A stretch of DNA of 6,062 bases from Christiangramia sp. (lineage in GTDB: Bacteria > Bacteroidota > Bacteroidia > Flavobacteriales > Flavobacteriaceae), in assembly GCA_024635735.1 (NCBI GenBank), contig JAGXII010000103.1, forward strand, positions 1 to 6,062. The letters run 5' to 3'. Below are positions 1 to 5,918 of the stretch, one piece after another (positions within the stretch are counted from its first letter, which is position 1; each line of letters starts with the position of its first letter). Both the position numbers and the translations under genes were made by a program. Under the pieces are notes generated by a model. The model did no database searches and had not been told where the DNA came from. It saw only the letters and a program-made list of their open reading frames with translations.

Positions 1-5
1 ATTAA

Positions 6-1247
6 TTATTTATAATTTTTCGCTGTAAGCTCGGCAAGTTTCACAATTACCTGGGTAGCTTTAATCATACTTTCTACCGGTACATATTCATATTTTCCGT
101 GGAAATTATGGCCACCTGCAAAAATATTAGGGCAGGGAAGTCCCATGAAGCTGAGTTGAGCGCCATCGGTTCCTCCTCTAATAGGCTTAATGATTGGCTT
201 AATATTAAGTTCTTTCATAGCTTCCTCGGCGAGGTCTACTATGTGCTTAACCGGCTCCACTTTCTCTTTCATATTGAAATACTGATCTTTTATTTCAATA
301 CTTATACACTCTCTTTCATATTGTGAGCAAATTTCAGAAACCAGCTCTCGCATCATTTTTTTTCGTGCCTCGAAATGCGTTTTGTCATGATCCCGAATAA
401 TATATTCCAACACAGTCTCTTCTACGTCTCCCTTTATATTGCTAAGATGGAAAAAACCCTGTCTACCTTCGGTATGTTCCGGAGTTTCCATTCTTGGAAG
501 CGAGTTAATGAAATCCTGAGCGATATAAATGCTGTTGATCATCTTGTCTTTGGCATAACCCGGATGAACACTTTTTCCTTCAACTTTTACAATTGCCTGT
601 GCAGCATTGAAGTTTTCATATTCGAGTTCTCCAATTTGACTACCATCCATCGTATAGGCCCATTCAGCTCCAAATTTCTTCAGGTCGAATTTATGTGCGC
701 CACGGCCAATTTCCTCATCAGGAGTAAAGCAAATCCTTATTTTTCCATGCGGAATATCAGGATTATCTACCAGGTATTCCATGGCGGTCATGATCTCTGT
801 AATTCCCGCTTTATCGTCGGCTCCAAGAAGTGTGGTTCCATCGGTGGTGATTAAAGTCTGACCCTTATATTGTTCAAGATCTTCAAAATATTCAGGAGAC
901 AGAATGATATCTTTTTCTTTATTCAAGATGATATCTTTGCCATTATAATCTTCAATAATCTGGGGATTCACATTTGTTCCCGAGAAATCGGGCGTGGTGT
1001 CAAAATGAGAAACAAAGCCAATCACCGGAACATGGTGTGGCACATTGGCCGGTAAGGTTGCCATCACGTAGGCATTCTCATCAATACTAACCTCTTCAAG
1101 GCCTATTTGTTTTAGCTCTTCAACCAGTTTATTTGCGAGATCCCATTGTTTTGGAGTGCTGGGAGTTGTTTCGCTTGAGGGGTCACTTTGATTGTCAATT
1201 TTTACATAACTGAAAAATCTTTCAATTATATGCTGTTTATTGGTCAT
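6..1247 (-). CDS. pepT: Peptidase T (tripeptide aminopeptidase, M20B family)
   Basis: Cytoplasmic di-zinc exopeptidase that removes the N-terminal residue from tripeptides. The 413-residue product is close to the roughly 408 residues of enterobacterial PepT. Expected M20 metal and catalytic residues are present: H81 and D83 in HFDTTPD, the bridging Asp D144 in GADDKAG, E178-E179 in TPDEEIG, D201 in TMDG and H383 in NFHGK. RGGTDG (358-363) is also conserved, and the dimerisation-domain segment begins near VEGKSVHPG (222-230). An in-frame ATG 16 codons upstream (1295) would give a 429-residue form. I reject it because homology starts at MTNKQHIIERFF and because the promoter (1266-1295) lies inside that extension. 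The gene is divergent from pyrD and apparently monocistronic on its 5' side. The stop is TAA at 6-8. The family assignment is secure; the tripeptide preference is by homology. Confidence 0.95.
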   Translation of the reverse strand: MTNKQHIIERFFSYVKIDNQSDPSSETTPSTPKQWDLANKLVEELKQIGLEEVSIDENAYVMATLPANVPHHVPVIGFVSHFDTTPDFSGTNVNPQIIEDYNGKDIILNKEKDIILSPEYFEDLEQYKGQTLITTDGTTLLGADDKAGITEIMTAMEYLVDNPDIPHGKIRICFTPDEEIGRGAHKFDLKKFGAEWAYTMDGSQIGELEYENFNAAQAIVKVEGKSVHPGYAKDKMINSIYIAQDFINSLPRMETPEHTEGRQGFFHLSNIKGDVEETVLEYIIRDHDKTHFEARKKMMRELVSEICSQYERECISIEIKDQYFNMKEKVEPVKHIVDLAEEAMKELNIKPIIKPIRGGTDGAQLSFMGLPCPNIFAGGHNFHGKYEYVPVESMIKATQVIVKLAELTAKNYK

Positions 1248-1265
1248 GTTGGTTAGGTTTATATT

Positions 1266-1295
1266 CAAAAATACATATATAGGTGACTGCTTCAA
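1266..1295 (-). promoter_or_regulatory. Predicted promoter of pepT
   Basis: Read on the minus strand, TTG (1295-1293), a 19-bp spacer and TATTTTTG (1273-1266) match the Bacteroidota sigma-ABfr consensus TTG / TAnnTTTG. Transcription should start near 1262, giving a leader of about 15 nt before the ATG at 1247. This supports the shorter pepT start. Prediction only. Confidence 0.7.
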
Positions 1296-1313
1296 AACCT
1301 TTTAAGTTTTCAT

Positions 1314-1329
1314 CTTATAATTTTATAAG
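1314..1329. repeat. Perfect AT-rich inverted repeat between pepT and pyrD
   Basis: CTTATAA (1314-1320), a TT centre and TTATAAG (1323-1329) form a 7-bp perfect palindrome. It lies about 18 bp upstream of the predicted pepT -33 element and about 80 bp upstream of the pyrD -7 box. This suits an operator better than a terminator, because no transcript is expected to enter the divergent region. It loosely resembles PerR-type boxes (TTATAATnATTATAA) but is one base shorter, so no regulator is assigned. Confidence 0.4.
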
Positions 1330-1350
1330 TTTTTTAAAGATTAGGCGTAA

Positions 1351-1376
1351 TTCTGCCTTCAATGAGGCAGGATTTT
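1351..1376. repeat. GC-containing inverted repeat upstream of pyrD
   Basis: CTGCCT (1353-1358) and AGGCAG (1365-1370) flank the loop TCAATG. One G-T and one T-A pair extend the stem outward (1351-1372), and TTTT follows at 1373-1376. It looks like a small rho-independent terminator in the + direction, but no gene upstream on that strand would need one. It lies about 40 bp upstream of the pyrD -7 box, so a regulator site or a structural relic is equally possible. Confidence 0.35.
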
Positions 1377-1410
1377 AGACAATTTCATTTAGGAATTACC
1401 TTTTTCATTC

Positions 1411-1418
1411 TATTTTTG
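1411..1418 (+). promoter_or_regulatory. Predicted pyrD promoter -7 box
   Basis: TATTTTTG is an exact TAnnTTTG match 17 bp ahead of the ATG. Transcription should start near 1422, giving a leader of about 14 nt. No clear TTG lies 19-21 bp upstream, so the -33 element is weak. No Shine-Dalgarno sequence precedes the ATG, as is usual in this phylum. Confidence 0.6.
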
Positions 1419-1435
1419 CACAAACCAGCCAGCAT

Positions 1436-2458
1436 ATGTATAAGTCATTTATAAGGCCTTTACTCTTCAAATTTGATCCGGAGGAAGTGCATTATTTCAC
1501 ATTCGATTTAATCAAAAAAATCAGTAAAATTCCGGGAGTTATATCCCTTCTAAAATCCAAATATCAGTTAGAAGATCCAAGGCTGGAAAGAGAAGTTTTT
1601 GGACTGAAATTTAAAAATCCTGTAGGTCTTGCCGCGGGTTTCGATAAGGATGCCAAACTTTTTCAGGAATTATCCTCTCTGGGTTTTGGGTTTATTGAAG
1701 TGGGCACGGTAACTCCTAAACCACAAGCAGGCAACGAGAAGAAAAGACTTTTCAGGCTCAAGGAAGATGCTGCCATTATTAACCGTATGGGCTTTAATAA
1801 TGAAGGAGTGGAAGCAATGGTTGAGCGCCTTGGAAAAAATAAAAATGTTCTTATAGGCGGCAATATTGGGAAGAATAAAGTTACCCCTAATGAAAAAGCG
1901 GTAGACGATTATGTCTATAGTTTTGAAGCCCTATTTGATTATGTGAATTATTTTGCGGTGAATGTAAGTTCCCCGAATACTCCCAATTTAAGGGAGCTTC
2001 AGGATAAAGAACCGCTAAAGAATCTCTTGAATACTTTACAGGAGAGGAATAACCAGAAGCCAAATCCCAAACCAATACTCCTTAAAATTGCTCCCGATCT
2101 TACAGATGCCCAGTTGCTTGATATTATAGAGATCGTTCAGGAAACCAAAATTGCAGGGGTTATTGCGACAAATACAACTATTTCCCGGGAAGGTCTTATT
2201 TCGGAAAACAAAGAAGAAATGGGAGGTTTAAGCGGGAAACCTTTGACTAAAAGATCTACGGAAGTTATTAGATTTCTCCATGAAAAGAGCGGAGGCTCTT
2301 TTCCAATAATAGGCGTTGGTGGAATTCATTCTGCTGAAGATGCCTTGGAAAAACTTGAAGCCGGCGCGAGTCTCGTACAGTTGTACACAGGATTTATCTA
2401 CGAAGGGCCAGGCCTGATAAAAGAGATCAACCAACGAATTTTAGAAACGAGCTCTTAA
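1436..2458 (+). CDS. pyrD: Dihydroorotate dehydrogenase, class 2 (quinone-dependent)
   Basis: FMN enzyme of de novo pyrimidine synthesis that oxidises dihydroorotate to orotate and passes electrons to membrane quinone. The 340-residue length is typical of class 2. The N-terminal segment (about 1-45, MYKSFIRPLLFKFDPEEVHYF) matches the amphipathic membrane-associated helices that distinguish class 2 from soluble class 1. Key motifs: GLAAGFDKD (64-72, K71), RMGFNNEG (117-124), NVSSPNTPNLR (176-186, catalytic base S179 as in E. coli S175), KIAPD (217-221), TNTT (245-248), GLSGKPL (264-270), GVGGI (293-297) and LYTGFIYEGP (316-325, FMN phosphate). The start follows a promoter box and matches family N-termini. 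The gene seems to stand alone: 155 bp and a separate promoter precede the next gene. No key residue is missing. Confidence 0.97.
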   Translation: MYKSFIRPLLFKFDPEEVHYFTFDLIKKISKIPGVISLLKSKYQLEDPRLEREVFGLKFKNPVGLAAGFDKDAKLFQELSSLGFGFIEVGTVTPKPQAGNEKKRLFRLKEDAAIINRMGFNNEGVEAMVERLGKNKNVLIGGNIGKNKVTPNEKAVDDYVYSFEALFDYVNYFAVNVSSPNTPNLRELQDKEPLKNLLNTLQERNNQKPNPKPILLKIAPDLTDAQLLDIIEIVQETKIAGVIATNTTISREGLISENKEEMGGLSGKPLTKRSTEVIRFLHEKSGGSFPIIGVGGIHSAEDALEKLEAGASLVQLYTGFIYEGPGLIKEINQRILETSS

Positions 2459-2532
2459 ATTTCTAAAGCCGGGGGTGTTTCTGAAATAGACGCAGGACTG
2501 CTTCTGATTTAGAGAATCAATACAAAAATTCG

Positions 2533-2567
2533 TTATTACAAACTTTTGATTTTCGTATTTGTAATAA
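2533..2567. repeat. 10-bp perfect inverted repeat between pyrD and the lyase gene
   Basis: TTATTACAAA (2533-2542) and TTTGTAATAA (2558-2567) are exact reverse complements separated by 15 nt. As RNA this could form a hairpin about 75 nt past the pyrD stop, but no T-run follows directly, so it is a poor intrinsic terminator. As DNA, its centre (about 2550) lies about 62 bp upstream of the predicted lyase transcription start, a typical activator distance. Either role is possible. Confidence 0.4.
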
Positions 2568-2600
2568 AAGCATATTCTTTTTCAATTTTCTTTAAAATAC

Positions 2601-2608
2601 TATCTTTG
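2601..2608 (+). promoter_or_regulatory. Predicted promoter -7 box of the HMG-CoA lyase gene
   Basis: TATCTTTG matches TAnnTTTG exactly and ends only 5 bp before the ATG at 2614. With the usual spacing, transcription would start near 2612, two bases before the start codon. No convincing -33 TTG is seen at 19-21 bp. Confidence 0.55.
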
Positions 2609-2613
2609 GGCGT

Positions 2614-3477
2614 ATGCGGGAAATTAAACTGATTGAATGTCCACGGGATGCTATGCAGGGTATCCGGGATTTTATTCCTACTGAAGAGAAAGTCGGGTAT
2701 ATACAGTCGCTTTTGCGCTGTTGCTTTGATACTATTGACTTTGGTAGCTTTGTCTCTCCAAAAGCAATTCCGCAAATGCGGGATACGGCTGAGGTTTTGA
2801 ATAAACTTGATCTTTCAAAAACATCCAGTAAACTTTTGGCTATTGTAGCCAATACCCGCGGAGCCCAGGACGCTTCAAAATTTAAAGAAATAGATTATTT
2901 AGGCTATCCGTTTTCTATATCAGAAAATTTCCAGATGAGAGATACCCATAAAACCATCGCCGAATCGGTACAGGTTTTACAGGAGATACTAAATATAGCA
3001 GATGCTTCGGGAAAAGAAGTGGTCGCTTATTTGAGTATGGGTTTTGGAAATCCTTACGGAGATCCATGGAATGTGGAAATTGTAGGGGAGTGGACAGAAA
3101 AACTTTCAGAAATGGGAGTGAAGATCCTATCACTTTCAGATACCGTAGGAACTTCCACTCCGGATATAATTGAATATCTGTTTTCTAATCTTATTCCAAA
3201 ATATCCAAATATTGAGTTTGGGGCTCATTTACATACTACACCGTCCAAATGGCATGAAAAAATAGATGCAGCTTATAAAGCTGGTTGCTCAAGATTTGAT
3301 GGCGCAATCCAGGGATTTGGTGGCTGTCCTATGGCGAAAGATGAGCTAACAGGAAATATGCCTTCTGAGCGAATGTTTTCTTATTTTAATGCCGCAAAAG
3401 CCGAAACGCATATCAAAATGACCAGTTTCGAGTCGGCTTATAACCAGGCATCCAGGATATTCAAGGCCTACCATTAG
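2614..3477 (+). CDS. Hydroxymethylglutaryl-CoA lyase (divergent flavobacterial form)
   Basis: Probable TIM-barrel lyase cleaving 3-hydroxy-3-methylglutaryl-CoA to acetyl-CoA and acetoacetate, the last step of leucine degradation. The 287-residue product aligns with human HMGCL by motif: R11-D12 in ECPRDAMQG (catalytic Arg-Asp), SFVSPKAIPQM (45-55), SDTVGTSTP (175-183), metal ligands H205 and H207 in HLHTTP, C238 in GFGGCP (catalytic loop Cys), N248 and E252 in GNMPSE. Differences from the classical enzyme: Asp42 replaces the usual Glu before SFVSP; HLHTTPSKW replaces the common HCHDTYGQ; the loop between C238 and N248 is one residue longer. No later start is possible without losing R11-D12. 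It could be a related DRE-TIM lyase with another acyl-CoA substrate, but retention of the Cys loop favours HMG-CoA lyase. No other leucine-degradation gene lies in the window. Confidence 0.85.
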   Translation: MREIKLIECPRDAMQGIRDFIPTEEKVGYIQSLLRCCFDTIDFGSFVSPKAIPQMRDTAEVLNKLDLSKTSSKLLAIVANTRGAQDASKFKEIDYLGYPFSISENFQMRDTHKTIAESVQVLQEILNIADASGKEVVAYLSMGFGNPYGDPWNVEIVGEWTEKLSEMGVKILSLSDTVGTSTPDIIEYLFSNLIPKYPNIEFGAHLHTTPSKWHEKIDAAYKAGCSRFDGAIQGFGGCPMAKDELTGNMPSERMFSYFNAAKAETHIKMTSFESAYNQASRIFKAYH

Positions 3478-3514
3478 TATTGCTTATCGTTTCTTATCTT
3501 TTAATTAATAAATC

Positions 3515-3537
3515 TTATTTAAAATTATTCTAAATAA
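3515..3537. promoter_or_regulatory. Fur-family-like 23-bp palindrome upstream of the porin gene
   Basis: Arms TTATTTA (3515-3521) and TAAATAA (3531-3537) flank a core reading AAT-T-ATT around T3526. Ten of 11 base pairs are symmetrical; only A3522/C3530 breaks the dyad. An AAT-n-ATT core inside an AT-rich dyad is typical of Fur/PerR-type boxes. It ends two bases before the predicted -33 TTG and is centred about 48 bp upstream of the predicted start. The palindrome is certain; the regulator is inferred. Confidence 0.5.
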
Positions 3538-3539
3538 TC

Positions 3540-3570
3540 TTGCGCTAACCTAACCGGGTTTATATATTTG
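3540..3570 (+). promoter_or_regulatory. Predicted promoter of the porin operon
   Basis: TTG (3540-3542), a 20-bp spacer and TATATTTG (3563-3570) form a full Bacteroidota-type promoter. Transcription should start near 3574, giving a leader of about 43 nt, the longest in the window. The spacer contains a tandem CTAAC pair (3545-3554). No ribosome-binding sequence is visible; the leader before the ATG is A/T-rich. Confidence 0.7.
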
Positions 3571-3616
3571 CCACCGAAACTTAACTACTATTTTTATCAA
3601 GTCTAAATAAGCTATA

Positions 3617-4786
3617 ATGACTAAATTTTATTTATTTTTAGTATTCGGTATTACGAGTACTATTACATTTGCTCAAACTACTCAGGACTCAATTACATTT
3701 GACCCTCAAAAACAACAAAATGCTGCACAGCGTATTTTATCTGGAAATTTTTCACAAGCAGTTACTTTAGGTGCTTACGGTGAGATTAATTACAATCAGC
3801 CCGAAGGTGATAACGGTGAACTGGATGTTCAAAGGCTGGTAATGCTTTTAGGATACAGGTTTAGTGATAAGGTTCAGTTTGTTTCTGAGATTGAATTTGA
3901 ACACGTGGAAGAAGTATTTGTGGAACAGGCTTTTGTGAACTATAATGTTGCCAACAACGTAAACCTTCGTGCAGGTTTAATGCTTGTACCTATGGGTATC
4001 GTTAATGAATATCATGAGCCAACAACCTTTAACGGAGTTGAAAGACCGGCGGTAGATAATGCTATAATCCCAACTACCTGGAGAGAAATTGGTATTGGGG
4101 TAACTGGAAGGATTAATAGTGCTTCTTTAGGTTATCAGGCATATATATTCAATGGATTTAAATCTACAGATGCCGATGGTACTGGAAGAATAGGAGGTAG
4201 CAGTGGGCTACGCGGTGGTCGTCAAAAAGGTATCAAGTCCACTATCAATAAACCTAACCTTTCTACAAAACTTGATTACTATGGGTTTCCTGGCTTAAGG
4301 GTAGGACTAGCCGGTTATTTTGGGAGAACTCAGGCTGATGATGAGATCGATCATCTTGAAGGTGCTGATGTGGGTATGTCTATGGTTGGATTTGACGCCA
4401 GATATGCTTACAAGAGATTTACCGCCAGAGGTCAGTTTATATATGCAGGGCTTAGCGACACTGAGGCTTATAACGAGTTGACCGGACAAAATCTTGGAAG
4501 TGAGTTGCAGGGATGGTATGCTGAAGCAGCCTATAATCTATTGCCTTTATCTAATGAGCAAAAACTTTTTGCTTTCACAAGATATGAGCAGTATGATACA
4601 CATGCTGAAACTGAAGGCAGCCTTGTGCAAAATAATGCCTATAACAGAAATGATATTACTATGGGGTTAAGCTATCATATTGCGCCTGGTGTAGTATTTA
4701 AAGGTGATTATCAAATTAGGGATAATGATGCTGCCAATGCCGATATTCCTAATAGATTGAATTTTGGAATTGGTGTATGGTTCTAA
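3617..4786 (+). CDS. Outer-membrane porin, OprO/OprP (phosphate-selective porin)-like
   Basis: Predicted beta-barrel channel of the outer membrane, 389 residues. A signal peptide is evident at 1-19 (hydrophobic core after MTK, probable cleavage after TFA before Q20). A polar linker (20-45) precedes alternating strands starting near AVTLGAYGEINYN (48-60), and the chain ends in IGVWF with the C-terminal Phe that marks barrels for BAM assembly. LRAGLMLVPMGIVNEYHEPTTFNGVERP (117-144, described by its ends LRAGLM and GVERP) resembles the OprP-like family. A Gly/Arg/Lys-rich stretch (187-208) may be a long loop lining the pore. Phosphate specificity is not implied: many Bacteroidota porins carry this label without test. 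First gene of a likely three-gene operon with the FMN-binding and membrane proteins; no TonB box or plug domain, so not a TonB-dependent receptor. The fold class is well supported; the substrate is unknown. Confidence 0.8.
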   Translation: MTKFYLFLVFGITSTITFAQTTQDSITFDPQKQQNAAQRILSGNFSQAVTLGAYGEINYNQPEGDNGELDVQRLVMLLGYRFSDKVQFVSEIEFEHVEEVFVEQAFVNYNVANNVNLRAGLMLVPMGIVNEYHEPTTFNGVERPAVDNAIIPTTWREIGIGVTGRINSASLGYQAYIFNGFKSTDADGTGRIGGSSGLRGGRQKGIKSTINKPNLSTKLDYYGFPGLRVGLAGYFGRTQADDEIDHLEGADVGMSMVGFDARYAYKRFTARGQFIYAGLSDTEAYNELTGQNLGSELQGWYAEAAYNLLPLSNEQKLFAFTRYEQYDTHAETEGSLVQNNAYNRNDITMGLSYHIAPGVVFKGDYQIRDNDAANADIPNRLNFGIGVWF

Positions 4787-4813
4787 AAAATGATAAATAA
4801 TTTATCTAAATGT

Positions 4814-4837
4814 CAGGATGGTTACCATACCATCCTG
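4814..4837 (+). terminator. Intercistronic hairpin, possible attenuating terminator
   Basis: CAGGATGGT (4814-4822) and ACCATCCTG (4829-4837) form a perfect 9-bp stem with a 6-nt loop, 28 bp after the porin stop. The sequence after it, CCTTTGGTATTTTAATTG, is only moderately T-rich, so termination is probably partial. The loop holds a second copy of ACCAT, so the left arm has two possible partners. No TAnnTTTG box follows before 4878, so the next gene probably depends on read-through. The hairpin may protect the porin mRNA 3' end and lower expression downstream. Confidence 0.55.
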
Positions 4838-4877
4838 CCTTTGGTATTTTAATTGTAGAATTAAATTAAAAATCTTG

Positions 4878-5390
4878 ATGATGTTGAAAAACTTTGTAAT
4901 TCTGGTAGCCTCTTTTATTGCACTTACAGTTTCTTTGGGACATAGTCCCGGTAAGAAAGTGAAGAAAGAAGTAGAGGATGTTTTTGAATTGGAAAACCCT
5001 TCATATGCTTCGATCAATATCCCACAGGGGGTTAAAACGCCATCGAAGATTACTTCTGAAAACTTTTTTAAGATCAGCTCTAATAATGAACTGGTAGGTT
5101 ATGTTTATCAGGATAAAGCGCCAAGTAAAACTGCACAATTCGATTATCTCGTTATATTTGACAAAAATCTGACAATTGTTAAAACCAAGGTTTTAGTATA
5201 TCGTGAAGAGTATGGCGGTGAAATTGGGAGCAAAAGATGGTTAAGGCAGTTTACCGGAAAATCCAGCAGTGATGATATGTATGATGTTGCGGCAATTTCG
5301 GGAGCCACTATCTCTGTAAGGTCAATGAAGAACGCAGTGTCTGATATACTTGAAACGGTGGGTATTCTAAGGTCACATAATCTTATTTAA
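4878..5390 (+). CDS. Secreted FMN-binding domain protein (FMN_bind, RnfG/NqrC-like)
   Basis: Predicted extracytoplasmic flavoprotein of 170 residues. MMLKNF followed by a hydrophobic run (7-20) is a signal peptide or single anchor; there is no lipobox Cys. The C-terminal part (about 72-165) matches FMN_bind: REEYGGEIGSKRWLRQFTGK (109-128) in the position of the ETPGLG-type segment, then DVAAISGATISVRSM (136-150). In RnfG/NqrC the Thr of SGAT receives FMN from ApbE through a phosphoester bond; here it is T144. The Asp usually three residues before the motif Ser is Ala138, with D136 nearby. The ATG at 4878 or the adjacent 4881 is chosen: an upstream ATG at 4818 lies inside the hairpin and would put a polar tail ahead of the signal peptide. 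It overlaps the next gene by one base (TAATG). No apbE is in the window. The redox role is inferred. Confidence 0.8.
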   Translation: MMLKNFVILVASFIALTVSLGHSPGKKVKKEVEDVFELENPSYASINIPQGVKTPSKITSENFFKISSNNELVGYVYQDKAPSKTAQFDYLVIFDKNLTIVKTKVLVYREEYGGEIGSKRWLRQFTGKSSSDDMYDVAAISGATISVRSMKNAVSDILETVGILRSHNLI

Positions 5391-5893
5391 TGAATTATAA
5401 CGGGCTCTTACTTCGTTTACCAAATGAAATAAAATCCTTTATCGCAGTTTTCGTGCTTGTTCTAAGTGTTGGGTATTTTACGGGCCTTCTATTTGTCGGG
5501 CAAACAGAAACCACCACTCCGGAAGGTATTGAAGAAAATTACCTGGGAAATGAAAATGTTAAAGATGCTGATGTAATGAAATTCAAGAAGGGTGACCGGG
5601 AAATGCTTACCATTATTCACACTCACATCCTTTCAATGTCTTTTATATTCTTTTTATTAGGCGGAATTCTCCTTCTTACAAGATTGCCTAAAAAATTAAA
5701 ATTCTTTCTAATAATAGAACCTTTCTTTTCAATTCTGCTCACTTTTGGTGGAATTTATTTTATGTGGAAGGGAATTTTATGGATGAAATATATAGTAATA
5801 CTGTCGGGAATTCTCATGACCAGTGTATTCCTTGCTTCCGTTCTAATAATTTTTTACCAGCTTTTTTTCAAGAAAGAAACTTTGGGTTCTTAA
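5390..5893 (+). CDS. Four-helix inner-membrane protein of unknown function, partner of the FMN-binding protein
   Basis: I do not recognise a named family. The 167-residue product has four hydrophobic segments, about 16-37, 75-96, 104-125 and 133-158. The positive-inside rule (R9, K15, K101-K104, KK at 161-162) places both termini in the cytoplasm and the acidic 38-73 loop in the periplasm. That loop contains PEGIEENYLGNE (44-55). The only histidines, H77 and H79 (HTH), lie at the periplasmic end of helix 2, where they could face the flavoprotein; a Glu-Pro pair (110-111) is buried in helix 3. Two His on one helix do not make an obvious bis-His haem site unless the protein dimerises, so haem binding is not claimed. 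The start overlaps the preceding stop (TAATG), implying translational coupling. Plausible roles are membrane anchor or quinone-side partner of the flavoprotein. Confidence 0.75.
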   Translation: MNYNGLLLRLPNEIKSFIAVFVLVLSVGYFTGLLFVGQTETTTPEGIEENYLGNENVKDADVMKFKKGDREMLTIIHTHILSMSFIFFLLGGILLLTRLPKKLKFFLIIEPFFSILLTFGGIYFMWKGILWMKYIVILSGILMTSVFLASVLIIFYQLFFKKETLGS

Positions 5894-5894
5894 A

Positions 5895-5908
5895 ATCAGG
5901 TTTCTGAT
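5895..5908. repeat. Short inverted repeat after the membrane-protein gene
   Basis: ATCAG (5895-5899) and CTGAT (5904-5908) flank the loop GTTT, starting just past the stop codon and covering the place where a guaB -33 element would fall. The stem is short and no T-run follows, so it is a weak terminator candidate at best. It may instead be a regulator site on the guaB promoter. Confidence 0.25.
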
Positions 5909-5918
5909 ATATAAAACG

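Noticed and set aside
99..1055. Plus-strand open frames inside pepT
   Set aside because: They lie opposite a well-supported coding gene, show no recognisable motif, and have no promoter box of their own.
1248..1295. N-terminal extension of PepT from an ATG at 1295
   Set aside because: The extra 16 residues are outside PepT homology, and the predicted promoter elements lie within this stretch.
1663..2852. Minus-strand open frames opposite pyrD and the lyase gene
   Set aside because: They are antisense shadows of conserved enzymes with no domain features.
3545..3555. Tandem CTAAC repeat in the porin promoter spacer, echoed by CCTAACC in the pepT leader
   Set aside because: Two short copies are within chance expectation; no symmetry or spacing links the two places.
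4818..4877. Upstream start for the FMN-binding protein
   Set aside because: The extension is encoded by the hairpin and AT-rich spacer and would place about 20 non-hydrophobic residues before a clear signal peptide.
4802..5017. Minus-strand open frame opposite the start of the FMN-binding gene
   Set aside because: It is antisense to the signal-peptide region and the hairpin, with no recognisable protein features.
5849..5893. Cytochrome b (bis-His haem) identity for the four-helix protein
   Set aside because: Only two His are present, both on helix 2 two residues apart, so there is no cross-helix ligand pair in one chain.
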